Shown here piece after piece: positions 1 through 7,291 of a DNA stretch of 11,283 nt; position 1 is the stretch's first letter, and each line of letters starts with the position of its first letter. Made by a program: the position numbers and the translations under genes. The notes beneath the pieces were generated by a model. That model had not been told where the DNA came from, made no database searches, and worked only from the letters and a program-made list of their open reading frames with translations. The DNA comes from CAYMUC01 sp964393535 (lineage in GTDB: Bacteria > Actinomycetota > Acidimicrobiia > Acidimicrobiales > Ilumatobacteraceae): positions 1 through 11,283 of the forward strand of contig CAYMUC010000093.1 in NCBI GenBank assembly GCA_964393535.1. Direction: 5' to 3'.

Positions 1-418
1 CTACTCCTCGGTGCGTCTCGACATCCGCCGTATCGAGTCCATCAAAGATGGCGCCGAGATCGTCGGTTCGCGTACTCGAGTGAAGGTGGTGAAGAACAAG
101 GTGGCCCCGCCGTTCAAGCAGGCCGAGTTCGACATCATGTACGGCAAGGGCATCAGCCGGGAAGGATCGCTGCTCGACATGGCAGTCGATCTCAACATCG
201 TCAAGAAGTCGGGTGCCTGGTTCACCTACGACGGTGAGCAGTTGGGTCAGGGCCGTGAGAACGTGAAGAGCTTCCTCACCGCACATCCCGAACTCATGGT
301 CGAGATCTCCGAGAAGGTGAGGCGCGCATCGGGTCTCGGCGGCGACGTCGACACCAGCGAAGGCCCCGACGGCGAGTTCGAGGATCTCGATCTCGACGAG
401 CCCATCTCGCTCGACTGA
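1..418 (+). CDS. recA: RecA recombinase, 3' end (partial)
   Basis: This is the C-terminal part of RecA, the ATP-dependent strand-exchange protein that also acts as co-protease for LexA in the SOS response. The reading frame enters at base 2 (YSSVRLDIRR) and runs to the TGA at 416-418. Recognisable pieces are RLDIRRIESIKDG, VKVVKNKVAPPFKQAEFDI and the C-terminal-domain stretch GSLLDMAVDLNIVKKSGAWF. The protein ends in an acidic tail (GEFEDLDLDEP) typical of RecA. The 5' part with the Walker motifs lies outside the window, so its promoter and any SOS box cannot be seen. Only 23 bases separate its stop from miaB, so there is no recX gene between them, unlike many actinobacteria. Its substrate in the SOS pathway, LexA, is encoded about 5.6 kb downstream. 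Confidence 0.97.
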   Translation, partial: YSSVRLDIRRIESIKDGAEIVGSRTRVKVVKNKVAPPFKQAEFDIMYGKGISREGSLLDMAVDLNIVKKSGAWFTYDGEQLGQGRENVKSFLTAHPELMVEISEKVRRASGLGGDVDTSEGPDGEFEDLDLDEPISLD

Positions 419-441
419 GGGCGAAGTAGCGTGGGGGGTCG

Positions 442-1896
442 ATGAGCCACGACGTCGAACCCCCCACGGCTACCGACAGCGCGCGGCGCTACGTGGTGCG
501 CACGTTCGGATGTCAGATGAACGAGCATGACTCCGAGCGCATCGCCGGCCTGTTGGAGGCCGACGGCCTCGTACCAGCCGTCGACGACGCCGATGCCGAT
601 GTCGTGGTGTTGAACACGTGCTGCATTCGTGAGAATGCCGACAACAAGCTGTATGGCACCTTGGGTCATCTGAAGACCTGGAAAGCGGAGCGTGACGGTC
701 GTCAGATCGTGGTAGCCGGTTGCCTGGCTCAGAAAGACCGGGACGCTGTGCGGGGGAGGGCGCCGCAGGTCGACGTGGTGTTGGGAACCCACAACGTTCA
801 CCGCGCTGCCGAGTTACTTCACACGGCGCAGTCCTCGGGCCCTGTCACCGAGATCTTCGACGAGGCGGTCCTCGACGATCACGCGCTGTTCCCCTCGGCG
901 CTTCCGGCCAAGCGCGATACGTCCTACAACGCGTGGGTCACCATCCAGATCGGGTGTGACAACCACTGTGCCTTCTGCATCGTGCCCGCTGTGCGCGGTC
1001 GGGAGATCAGCCGCCCGTTCGGCGACATTGTCGCCGAGGTCACCGAGTTGGCTGGCCAGGGTGTTACCGAGATCACGTTGCTGGGGCAGAACGTCAACAG
1101 TTACGGCCGCGACCTGCAGGTGGCGGCGCGTCAGGCCGGCGACGACTCGGCGCGTCTTCGTCCACTGTTCGCCGAGTTGATCCGGGCCGTCGGCGAAGTG
1201 CCCGGCATCAGGCGGGTGCGATTCACCAGTCCACACCCCAAAGACATGCGCCCCGAGACCTTCGATGCCATGGCGGCCACACCGGCAGCTTGCGAGCACC
1301 TTCATTACCCACTCCAGTCGGGTAGCGACCGAGTGTTGGCACTCATGCACCGGGGTTACACGGGTGCTCGCTACCTGGATCGTCTCGCCGACGCCCGCCG
1401 AACCATCGAGGATCTTGCGGTCTCCACCGACATCATCGTGGGCTTTCCCGGCGAGACCGATGACGATTTCGCTCGCACGCTCGAGGTGGCCGCCGCTGCC
1501 GAATACGACTACGCCTACACCTTCATCTTCTCTCCCCGTACCGGCACCGAGGCCGCAGAACTCGTCGACCAGTTCGTCGATCCTGCTGTCGTCGCCGAGC
1601 GCTTCGAACGCCTGCGCATCGTGGTCGAGCGCAGTGCTCTCGCCAAGCACAGAGCGCGCATCGGTCGCATCGAGGAGATCCTGGTGGAAGGTCCCTCGAA
1701 GCGAAACCCTCAGGTGCTGTCGGGCCGCACTCGCCAGAACAAACTGGTCCACTTCACGCCAACACATCCCGTGCGCAGTGGTGCGTACGTCATGGTCGAG
1801 ATCACCGATGCAGCGCCGCACCATCTGCTCGGACGCTTCCTGGAGCAGGTCGCCGAGCCCTCGCACCGCACACGCATTCCGGTGACGGTCTCCTGA
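442..1896 (+). CDS. miaB: tRNA-2-methylthio-N6-dimethylallyladenosine synthase MiaB
   Basis: MiaB is a radical-SAM methylthiotransferase that converts i6A at position 37 of tRNA to ms2i6A, the step after MiaA. The 484-aa protein has the expected order of domains. An N-terminal UPF0004 domain supplies cluster cysteines Cys24 (TFGCQMNEHDSE), Cys60 (NTCCIRENA) and Cys94 (AGCLAQKD). The radical-SAM CxxxCxxC motif follows at Cys172, Cys176 and Cys179 (IGCDNHCAFC), and a C-terminal TRAM domain covers roughly residues 410-475. ATG 442 follows a G-rich ribosome-binding site at 433-439. A second cysteine directly after Cys60 (where Ala is common) is a small oddity. miaA follows 8 bases downstream, which supports both the assignment and an operon. 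Confidence 0.97.
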   Translation: MSHDVEPPTATDSARRYVVRTFGCQMNEHDSERIAGLLEADGLVPAVDDADADVVVLNTCCIRENADNKLYGTLGHLKTWKAERDGRQIVVAGCLAQKDRDAVRGRAPQVDVVLGTHNVHRAAELLHTAQSSGPVTEIFDEAVLDDHALFPSALPAKRDTSYNAWVTIQIGCDNHCAFCIVPAVRGREISRPFGDIVAEVTELAGQGVTEITLLGQNVNSYGRDLQVAARQAGDDSARLRPLFAELIRAVGEVPGIRRVRFTSPHPKDMRPETFDAMAATPAACEHLHYPLQSGSDRVLALMHRGYTGARYLDRLADARRTIEDLAVSTDIIVGFPGETDDDFARTLEVAAAAEYDYAYTFIFSPRTGTEAAELVDQFVDPAVVAERFERLRIVVERSALAKHRARIGRIEEILVEGPSKRNPQVLSGRTRQNKLVHFTPTHPVRSGAYVMVEITDAAPHHLLGRFLEQVAEPSHRTRIPVTVS

Positions 1897-1904
1897 TCAC
1901 CTCG

Positions 1905-2810
1905 TTGGCCCTGATCGGCCCCACGGCCAGTGGCAAGTCTGCTCTGGCCATGGCCCTGGCGCGTCGACAACCGAACTGGGAGATCGTGTCGGTCGATTCC
2001 ATGCAGTGCTACCGCGGTCTCGACATCGGCACGGCCAAGCCCAGCGCTGAGGAACGCAGCGAGGTCCCGCATCACCTCCTCGACGTGGTGGATCCCCACG
2101 AGGAGTGGTCGGTCGCCGACTTTCAGAACGCCCTGGCCGAGGTGCGCCGAGGCATTGAGCAGCGAGGGCACCGAACCCTGTACGTGGGAGGAACCGGACT
2201 CCATCTCCGAGCGGCCGTCGATGGGCTGGACCTCCCGGGTCGATGGCCAGACCTGCGCCGTGATCTCGAGCAGCGTGGCGAGAGCGAAGGACCACGGTCG
2301 TTGTTCGAAGAACTGGCTCGTCTCGACCCGGCAGCGGCGACCAGGATCGAACCCGATAACAGTCGACGACTGGTGAGAGCCCTCGAGGTCACGCTGGGTT
2401 CCGGTCGACCCTTCAGCAGTTTCGGTGATGGGCTCGACTCGTACCCTCCGTCAGCCGTGGTTCAGGTGGGCTTGCGATGGGCCCGACCGGCCCTGGAGGC
2501 GCGCATCGTGCAGCGAGTCCACGCCATGATCGAGGCCGGTTGGTGTGCGGAAGTGGCGACACTGTCGAGTGATCCGAGGCCGCTGTCACGAACGGCGGCG
2601 GTGGCGGTTGGTTACCGCGAGTTGGCAGATCATCTCGGCGGCCGGTGCACGCTCGACGAGGCCATCGACGCCATCGTGATCCGCACACGACAGTTGGCTG
2701 CCCGCCAGATGCGGTGGTTCCGTCGCGACCCCCGCATACGCTGGATCGACATCCACGACGACCCCGTCACCGAGGCCCTACCTCTGCTGCTGGAGATGGT
2801 CACACCATGA
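1905..2810 (+). CDS. miaA: tRNA dimethylallyltransferase MiaA
   Basis: MiaA transfers a dimethylallyl group from DMAPP to N6 of A37 in tRNAs that read UNN codons, making the substrate for MiaB. The 301-aa product opens with the P-loop GPTASGKS (about residues 5-12). It also has the family's DSMQCYRGLDIGTAKP and the HHLLDVVDP region, the YVGGTGLHLRA segment, DNSRRLVRALE, and the C-terminal RTRQLAARQMRWFRRD. The start is taken as TTG 1905 because no ATG or GTG lies in frame between the miaB stop and the P-loop and the family begins just before the P-loop. The Shine-Dalgarno sequence is poor, so translation may rely on coupling to miaB, whose stop is 8 bases upstream. The stop at 2808-2810 overlaps the dapF start (ATGA). 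Confidence 0.95.
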   Translation: MALIGPTASGKSALAMALARRQPNWEIVSVDSMQCYRGLDIGTAKPSAEERSEVPHHLLDVVDPHEEWSVADFQNALAEVRRGIEQRGHRTLYVGGTGLHLRAAVDGLDLPGRWPDLRRDLEQRGESEGPRSLFEELARLDPAAATRIEPDNSRRLVRALEVTLGSGRPFSSFGDGLDSYPPSAVVQVGLRWARPALEARIVQRVHAMIEAGWCAEVATLSSDPRPLSRTAAVAVGYRELADHLGGRCTLDEAIDAIVIRTRQLAARQMRWFRRDPRIRWIDIHDDPVTEALPLLLEMVTP

Positions 2811-3628
2811 CGCTCACTCTCACGAAACTGCACGGTCTGGGCAACGATTTCCTCGTGGCCGACGTCTCCCAGGCCGATGCTGAGATGGACTGGGCACAAG
2901 CAAGTCGCCGATGGTGCGACCGACGCTTCGGGGTGGGTGCCGACGGCCTGCTGCTGCTCGGATGGCAGGGCGATCCCAGCACCACGACGTCGCTCACCAT
3001 GGTGCTCCACAACGCCGACGGAAGCAGGGCCGAAATGAGCGGCAATGGAATCCGTTGCCTGGTGCACGCGGCGTATCGCCTGCAGTCACGCACATGCGAG
3101 GTGAGCTACACCGTCGACACCGATGCAGGTCGGCGAGAGGTGATCGTGCGGCCCCAAGGGGGCGACACCGTGTTGGCCAGTGTGGACATGGGTCCCGTGC
3201 ACACCCTGGGAGAACCACGGCAGTGGGCGGCGGTCGGCGCCCACCCCGATCGTCCGGTGGCACACCTGAGTCTGGGCAATCCCCACACGGTGGTGGGCGT
3301 CGACGAGGTGGCCGTGGTCGACCTGATCGGCCTGGGTGCCCAACTGAGTGAGGTGAACCTCGAGGTCGTGGAGCCAGGCCCCGAGCCTGATGCCGTCACC
3401 ATGCGCGTTCACGAGCGTGGCGTGGGCATCACCATGGCGTGCGGCACAGGCGCATGCGCCACCGCCTGGGCGGCGGTCCAGTGGGGACTGGTCCCCGCCA
3501 GCACATCCGAAGTGACGGTGCACATGGATGGCGGTGATGCCCGCGTGGCACTCCACCGGCCACAGTCAGGTCACGTCACTCTCATCGGGCCGTCGGTGCA
3601 CGTCGCCGACGTGATGGTGAACGCGTGA
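2807..3628 (+). CDS. dapF: Diaminopimelate epimerase DapF
   Basis: DapF interconverts LL- and meso-diaminopimelate, giving the precursor of lysine and of peptidoglycan cross-links. It is PLP-independent and uses two cysteines. The 273-aa product starts with the characteristic KLHGLGNDFLV. It carries the two catalytic-cysteine motifs, SGNGIRC (Cys84) and MACGTGAC (Cys212), plus RRFGVGADGLL and LGNPHTVV. The start is ATG 2807, which overlaps the miaA stop as ATGA and has GGAG at 2792-2795. An open frame extends upstream to 2645, but that part lies inside miaA in another frame and adds nothing conserved. The stop overlaps the hflX start (GTGA). A second gene of the same pathway, the DapC-like aminotransferase, lies after hflX. 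Confidence 0.97.
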   Translation: MTLTLTKLHGLGNDFLVADVSQADAEMDWAQASRRWCDRRFGVGADGLLLLGWQGDPSTTTSLTMVLHNADGSRAEMSGNGIRCLVHAAYRLQSRTCEVSYTVDTDAGRREVIVRPQGGDTVLASVDMGPVHTLGEPRQWAAVGAHPDRPVAHLSLGNPHTVVGVDEVAVVDLIGLGAQLSEVNLEVVEPGPEPDAVTMRVHERGVGITMACGTGACATAWAAVQWGLVPASTSEVTVHMDGGDARVALHRPQSGHVTLIGPSVHVADVMVNA

Positions 3629-4923
3629 GCAATCCGTATCAGGAGGCACTTGGTGAGACGCTCATCGAGCGCACTCGTCGAGAGCGGATCGTGCTGGTGG
3701 GTGTCACGCTCGGTGGCCACACCGACGCCGAGACCGATCAGAGCCTCGACGAGTTGGCGTTGCTCATCGACACCGCCGGCGCCGATGAGGTCGCCCGCCT
3801 CACGCAACGCCGTGACCGTCCCGATCACACCTGGTATCTGGGCAAGGGCAAGGCCGAGGAACTCCGGGACCTGTGTTACGCCGTCGATGCCGACACCGTG
3901 GTCTTCGACAACGAGTTGGCGCCGGCACAGCAGTTCCACCTGGAGAAGTTGCTCGGTCGAACCGCCATCGACCGGACAGCGGTCATCCTGGACATCTTCG
4001 GTCAGAACGCCCACACACTCGAAGGCAAGGCCCAGGTCGAACTGGCCTTGCTGCGGTACCGCCTGCCCCGGCTGCGCCGTGGCTCGGGTGCCAAGCTCGC
4101 CCAGCAGCGTGGCGGTGTGGGGGCGCGCTTCGGCGGAGGCGAGACCAAACTCGAGGTGGACCGTCGGCGCATCCAGCAGCGCATCAGTCGCCTGGAACAC
4201 GAGTTGGCCGACCTGGGCCGAACCAGGCAGTTGCAGCGTAAGAGTCGCCAGCGCAGTGGCCTCGCGGCGGTCAGCATCGTCGGCTACACGAATGCGGGTA
4301 AGTCGACGCTGTTGAACCGCCTCACGCAGGCCGGAGCCCTGGTCGAGGACCGATTGTTCGCCACACTCGATCCGACCACTCGCAGGCTGTCGTTGCCCGG
4401 AGGCGAGCCAGTGCTGCTGTCCGACACCGTCGGATTCGTGCGCCGCTTGCCCCACGGTTTGGTCGAGGCCTTCAAGTCCACCCTCGAGGTGGCGGCCGAG
4501 GCCGACTATCTGGTGCATCTGGTGGATGCCTCGGCGGTCGATCCCGAGGGTCAGATCGAAGCCGTACGCGTGGTGCTCGAGGAGATCGATGCGGACCGGG
4601 TTCCCGAATTACTCGTGTTCAACAAGAGCGATCTCGCTCCTGAACAGGCCCTCGACCTCGTGAACGACCACCCTGGATCGGTCGCAGTGAGCGCCGCCAC
4701 CGGCGAGGGCATCGACAACTTCTTGCGCACGCTTGCCGATCGACTGCGCGCCATCACCAAGGTGGTGGAACTGCTCATCCCATATCAGCGAGGCGAGGTG
4801 CTTGCCGCAGTGCATCGCGAGGGCGAAGTGGTCTCGGTAGGGGAGGACCCCGACGGCTGGCGGGTGCGAGCGCGCCTCTCCGACGCGTCGACCGGACGCC
4901 TTGCCGAGTTCGTGGTGGCGTGA
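3625..4923 (+). CDS. hflX: GTPase HflX
   Basis: HflX is a ribosome-associated GTPase; in other bacteria it binds the 50S subunit and splits stalled ribosomes under stress. The 432-aa protein has an N-terminal HflX-specific domain (HTWYLGKGKAEEL, VFDNELAPAQQ, DRTAVILDIFGQNAHTLEGK). A glycine-rich linker and a coiled-coil-like helical region follow (about residues 155-210, GVGARFGGGETKLEVDRR). The TRAFAC G domain has G1 GYTNAGKST at 220-228, G3 DTVGF from 267, G4 NKSD from 333 and G5 SAATG from 356. The start is GTG 3625, overlapping the dapF stop in GTGA. A tRNA-modification / dapF / hflX order is also seen in mycobacteria. Confidence 0.97.
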   Translation: MSNPYQEALGETLIERTRRERIVLVGVTLGGHTDAETDQSLDELALLIDTAGADEVARLTQRRDRPDHTWYLGKGKAEELRDLCYAVDADTVVFDNELAPAQQFHLEKLLGRTAIDRTAVILDIFGQNAHTLEGKAQVELALLRYRLPRLRRGSGAKLAQQRGGVGARFGGGETKLEVDRRRIQQRISRLEHELADLGRTRQLQRKSRQRSGLAAVSIVGYTNAGKSTLLNRLTQAGALVEDRLFATLDPTTRRLSLPGGEPVLLSDTVGFVRRLPHGLVEAFKSTLEVAAEADYLVHLVDASAVDPEGQIEAVRVVLEEIDADRVPELLVFNKSDLAPEQALDLVNDHPGSVAVSAATGEGIDNFLRTLADRLRAITKVVELLIPYQRGEVLAAVHREGEVVSVGEDPDGWRVRARLSDASTGRLAEFVVA

Positions 4924-6071
4924 CGACCCCCGCACCGGGCAGCATGGCGTCGATGACCGAAGGCTTCAGCCCACCGCCCTACCCCTACGACCGACTTGAC
5001 CGGCTGAAGCCGTTGGCGTCGCGCTTCGAGGGTGGACTGGTGGACTTGTCCATCGGCACGCCCTGCGATGCGCCTCCGCAGGCGGTCATCGAGGCTCTGT
5101 CTCACTCGAACGCCGAGCGGGGCTACCCGGCGTCCATCGGTTCTGAGCCGTTGCGCAGGGCCCTGCTGCGTTGGCTCCAGCGACGCTTCGGTGTGGAGTT
5201 GGGGCTCCACCAGGTGGCGGCATGTGTGGGATCGAAGGAATTCGTCGCCACCACACCCCACTACCTGCGTCTTCGCACACCCTCTCGCGACACGGTGCTG
5301 TATCCGGCGGTGGCGTACCCCACCTACGAGATGGGTGCAGTGCTCGCCGGTTGTCGTCCGGTTCCCGTGCCGGCGACACCCGAGGGTGGCATCGACCTGT
5401 CGGCCATCTCGCCCGACGACGCACGACGTGCGTTGCTGCTGTGGGTGAACAGTCCCAGTAACCCCACCGGCGCACTCGACGATCTCGGCGCCGCCGCGCA
5501 GTGGGGACGCAGGCACGGCGTTCCCGTGTTCAGCGATGAGTGCTACGTGGAGTTCACATGGGAGGGCGCCGGTCGCACCATCCTCGAACATGGCTCACAG
5601 GGGGTGGTGGCGGTCCATTCGCTCTCGAAGCGCTCGAATCTGGCTGGGCTGCGTGTGGCGTCGTACGCAGGCGACGCCGACCTGGTGCAGTACCTGTCGG
5701 AGGTTCGCAAGCACGTCGGCATGATGGTCCCCGGTCCGGCCCAGGCGGCGGCCGTGGTAGCCCTGGATGACGACGCCCATGTGGCCGAGCAACGGGATCG
5801 ATACCGCCGCCGATTGGAACTCATGGCGAAGGTCATCGGCGAGTGGTCTGGCATCGACATTCCGCTTCCGGCCGGCGGGTTCTATCTGTGGTTCGACACC
5901 GGTGACGGATGGGCCTTCGCCGAGCGCCTCGCCGCTGAGGGCGGAGCGCTGGCGAGTCCGGGTGACTTCTACGGGGCAGGTGGATCGCAGAACTTGCGCG
6001 TCGCGGTGGTGCAACCCGACGATCGCTTGGCGCTGGTGGAGCGACGTCTCAGAGGCGACGCATCACGGTGA
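4920..6071 (+). CDS. dapC: PLP-dependent aminotransferase, probable succinyldiaminopimelate aminotransferase (DapC-like)
   Basis: This is a fold-type I, class I/II aminotransferase of about 383 aa. Visible motifs are the substrate and cofactor region PAVAYPTYEMGA, the PLP-contacting NSPSNPTG (177-184), SDECYVEF, and the Schiff-base lysine in SLSKRSNLAGLR (Lys237). The SLSKRSNLAG signature is typical of actinobacterial DapC, which makes N-succinyl-2-amino-6-ketopimelate/LL-diaminopimelate intermediates. Being four genes in an operon with dapF supports a diaminopimelate role, but other keto-acid specificities cannot be excluded. GTG 4920 overlaps the hflX stop as GTGA; ATG 4944 and ATG 4953 are alternatives, and none has a strong ribosome-binding site. 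The 3' end overlaps the convergent lexA by 23 bases, leaving no room for an intergenic terminator. Confidence 0.85.
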   Translation: MTTPAPGSMASMTEGFSPPPYPYDRLDRLKPLASRFEGGLVDLSIGTPCDAPPQAVIEALSHSNAERGYPASIGSEPLRRALLRWLQRRFGVELGLHQVAACVGSKEFVATTPHYLRLRTPSRDTVLYPAVAYPTYEMGAVLAGCRPVPVPATPEGGIDLSAISPDDARRALLLWVNSPSNPTGALDDLGAAAQWGRRHGVPVFSDECYVEFTWEGAGRTILEHGSQGVVAVHSLSKRSNLAGLRVASYAGDADLVQYLSEVRKHVGMMVPGPAQAAAVVALDDDAHVAEQRDRYRRRLELMAKVIGEWSGIDIPLPAGGFYLWFDTGDGWAFAERLAAEGGALASPGDFYGAGGSQNLRVAVVQPDDRLALVERRLRGDASR

Positions 6072-6681
6072 CCACCCGTCCAAAGACGGTCACCTCGCTG
6101 GCGCGGAACTGCATCGGATCCAGCCGTGGGTTCGACGGGATGAGGGTGACGTTGTCGCCCTTGCGCTGGTAGGTCTTCACGGTCGCCTCCTCACCGGGGA
6201 TGCCCGCCACGACGATGTCGCCGTTGGTGACCTCCGTGCCGTGGGCGACGACCACGAAGTCACCGTCGAGAATGCCGGCGTCGATCATCGAGTCGCCCCG
6301 GACCCTCAGCATGAACAGTTCGCCGTCGCCGGTGAAGTCCATGGGCATGGGCAGCACTTCTTCGATGTTCTGCTGTGCGAGCACATCGGTGCCTGCGGCC
6401 ACATCTCCCACGAGAGGCACATGGCGGGCCGGTCGCCGCTCGACAGCTGCGCCCGACCCTGACTCGTAGCGCATGCCGATGGCGCGCGGCTTGGTTGGAT
6501 CGCGTCGCAGATAGCCCATCTTCTGGAGGCTGCGCAGATGATTGTGCACCGTGGAGGGGGAGGTGAGCCCCACGGCCTCGCCGATCTCACGGACCGACGG
6601 CGGGTAGCCGCGCTCGGTGACCGACTGTTCGATGTACTCGAGGATGGCTCGCTGACGGGTGGTGAGTTGGACATCTGCCAT
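6049..6681 (-). CDS. lexA: SOS transcriptional repressor LexA
   Basis: LexA represses SOS genes and undergoes RecA-stimulated self-cleavage after DNA damage. The 210-aa product has an N-terminal winged helix (LTTRQRAILEYIEQSV, GYPPSVREIGEAVGLTSPST, NHLRSLQKMGYLRRDPTKPRA). The cleavage site is Ala96-Gly97 in VAAGTDVLA. The C-terminal S24 peptidase domain has Ser131 (RGDSMIDAGILDGD) and Lys169 (EEATVKTYQRKG), so it looks catalytically intact. The start is set at CAT 6679-6681 on the + strand (MADVQLTTRQ) because family members begin here. An in-frame TTG at 6717 would add 12 unconserved residues, and neither site has a clear Shine-Dalgarno. Two SOS boxes lie upstream (6760-6797) in the gap shared with the divergent LysM gene, so autoregulation is likely. 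Its 3' end overlaps the aminotransferase gene. Confidence 0.97.
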   Translation of the reverse strand: MADVQLTTRQRAILEYIEQSVTERGYPPSVREIGEAVGLTSPSTVHNHLRSLQKMGYLRRDPTKPRAIGMRYESGSGAAVERRPARHVPLVGDVAAGTDVLAQQNIEEVLPMPMDFTGDGELFMLRVRGDSMIDAGILDGDFVVVAHGTEVTNGDIVVAGIPGEEATVKTYQRKGDNVTLIPSNPRLDPMQFRASEVTVFGRVVTVMRRL

Positions 6682-6752
6682 GCCGGCAGCGTACAGGCGT
6701 TCGTAGGTGGCGATCAAACATCCGTTCGTGAATCATTCGAACGAACGAAAAG

Positions 6753-6781
6753 TTGACAGCGAACAGATGTTCCGGCAAAGT
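6753..6781 (+). promoter_or_regulatory. Promoter of the LysM (divS-like) gene
   Basis: A perfect -35 hexamer TTGACA lies at 6753-6758. Seventeen bases downstream is a weak -10 candidate CAAAGT (6776-6781, 3 of 6 matches to TATAAT). One SOS box fills the spacer and another covers the expected start of transcription, which is the geometry of a LexA-repressed promoter. The weak -10 makes the exact start site uncertain. Confidence 0.6.
6760..6773. promoter_or_regulatory. SOS box 1 (LexA operator)
   Basis: The sequence CGAACAGATGTTCC matches the actinobacterial LexA operator CGAAC-N4-GTTCG at all but the last base. It sits between the proposed -35 and -10 of the LysM gene and 79 bases upstream of the lexA start, so it can serve both divergent genes. 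Confidence 0.9.
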
Positions 6782-6783
6782 TG

Positions 6784-6797
6784 CGAACAGCTGTTCT
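6784..6797. promoter_or_regulatory. SOS box 2 (LexA operator)
   Basis: The sequence CGAACAGCTGTTCT is a second LexA operator with the palindromic core GAACAGCTGTTC. It starts 24 bases from box 1 and ends 5 bases before the GGAGG ribosome-binding site of the LysM gene. Bound LexA would block transcription initiation there. Confidence 0.9.
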
Positions 6798-6802
6798 GCT
6801 CT

Positions 6803-6807
6803 GGAGG
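6803..6807 (+). promoter_or_regulatory. Shine-Dalgarno site of the LysM gene
   Basis: GGAGG lies 5 bases before ATG 6813. This decides the start: an open frame upstream from TTG 6753 overlaps the promoter and both SOS boxes and has no such site. Confidence 0.85.
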
Positions 6808-6812
6808 TTGCC

Positions 6813-7265
6813 ATGGCACTCGCGTTTCATCACGACACCCACACCGTCAGTGCTCCTGCAGGAGTGGTGTGGTCCTCGCGGCGTGCACATCTGGTCGTCG
6901 TGGCCCCGCGTACGCCCAGCCCCAGGGTGGCGGTCGCTCCGTCCGTCTACCGGCGTCGCCGCATGGTGGTCGGCCTCGCTGCTCTGGTCACGGCCGCGGC
7001 TGTTGTCGTGGGGGTCGCCGGCGCGCTCGATCGCCAGGTCGCAGCGCCAGTGGCTCGCTCTCTTGACGCGGTGGCGTCCATGAGTTCGTGGACCACCACC
7101 GAGGACGGCGTGCTGCGATACGTGGTGGCCGAAGGTGACTCCTTGTGGAACATCGCTCGGCGGCTCGAGGGGGTGGCACCACATGGCCAAGTGGTGCAGC
7201 GGTTCGTCGAGTCGACTGGCTCGGCTCGCATCGTTCCTGGTCAGGTTCTGGAGATCAGGCCATGA
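6813..7265 (+). CDS. SOS-inducible membrane-anchored LysM protein, probable cell-division suppressor (DivS/ChiZ-like)
   Basis: The product has 150 aa. The N-terminal about 46 residues are rich in Val, Ala and Pro and probably cytoplasmic. A basic RRRR (47-50) then precedes a transmembrane helix at about 51-72 (MVVGLAALVTAAAVVVGVAGAL). A linker leads to a C-terminal LysM domain at about 102-149 (RYVVAEGDSLWNIARRL ... PGQVLEIRP), which binds peptidoglycan on the outer face. Position and regulation match C. glutamicum DivS and M. tuberculosis Rv2719c/ChiZ: divergent from lexA, next to nrdR, under SOS boxes. Those proteins delay septation during DNA damage, and B. subtilis YneA is an analogue. 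The function is inferred from synteny and architecture, since sequence identity in this family is low. Its stop overlaps the ATG at 7262 upstream of nrdR. Confidence 0.82.
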   Translation: MALAFHHDTHTVSAPAGVVWSSRRAHLVVVAPRTPSPRVAVAPSVYRRRRMVVGLAALVTAAAVVVGVAGALDRQVAAPVARSLDAVASMSSWTTTEDGVLRYVVAEGDSLWNIARRLEGVAPHGQVVQRFVESTGSARIVPGQVLEIRP

Positions 7266-7291
7266 CAGTTGTCGGCACTACGCTGACTTCG

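Noticed and set aside
814..1866. Long minus-strand open frame (350 aa) opposite miaB
   Set aside because: It is the antisense shadow of an unambiguous miaB gene in GC-rich DNA and shows no recognisable domain.
2645..2806. Upstream extension of the dapF frame
   Set aside because: It lies inside miaA, lacks conservation, and ATG 2807 gives the standard DapF N-terminus with an ATGA overlap.
3571..4518. Minus-strand open frame of 315 aa opposite hflX
   Set aside because: The + strand encodes an intact HflX with all GTPase motifs, and the reverse frame has no recognisable feature.
6753..6812. TTG-initiated extension of the LysM protein
   Set aside because: It would translate through the promoter and both SOS boxes; ATG 6813 has GGAGG at ideal spacing.
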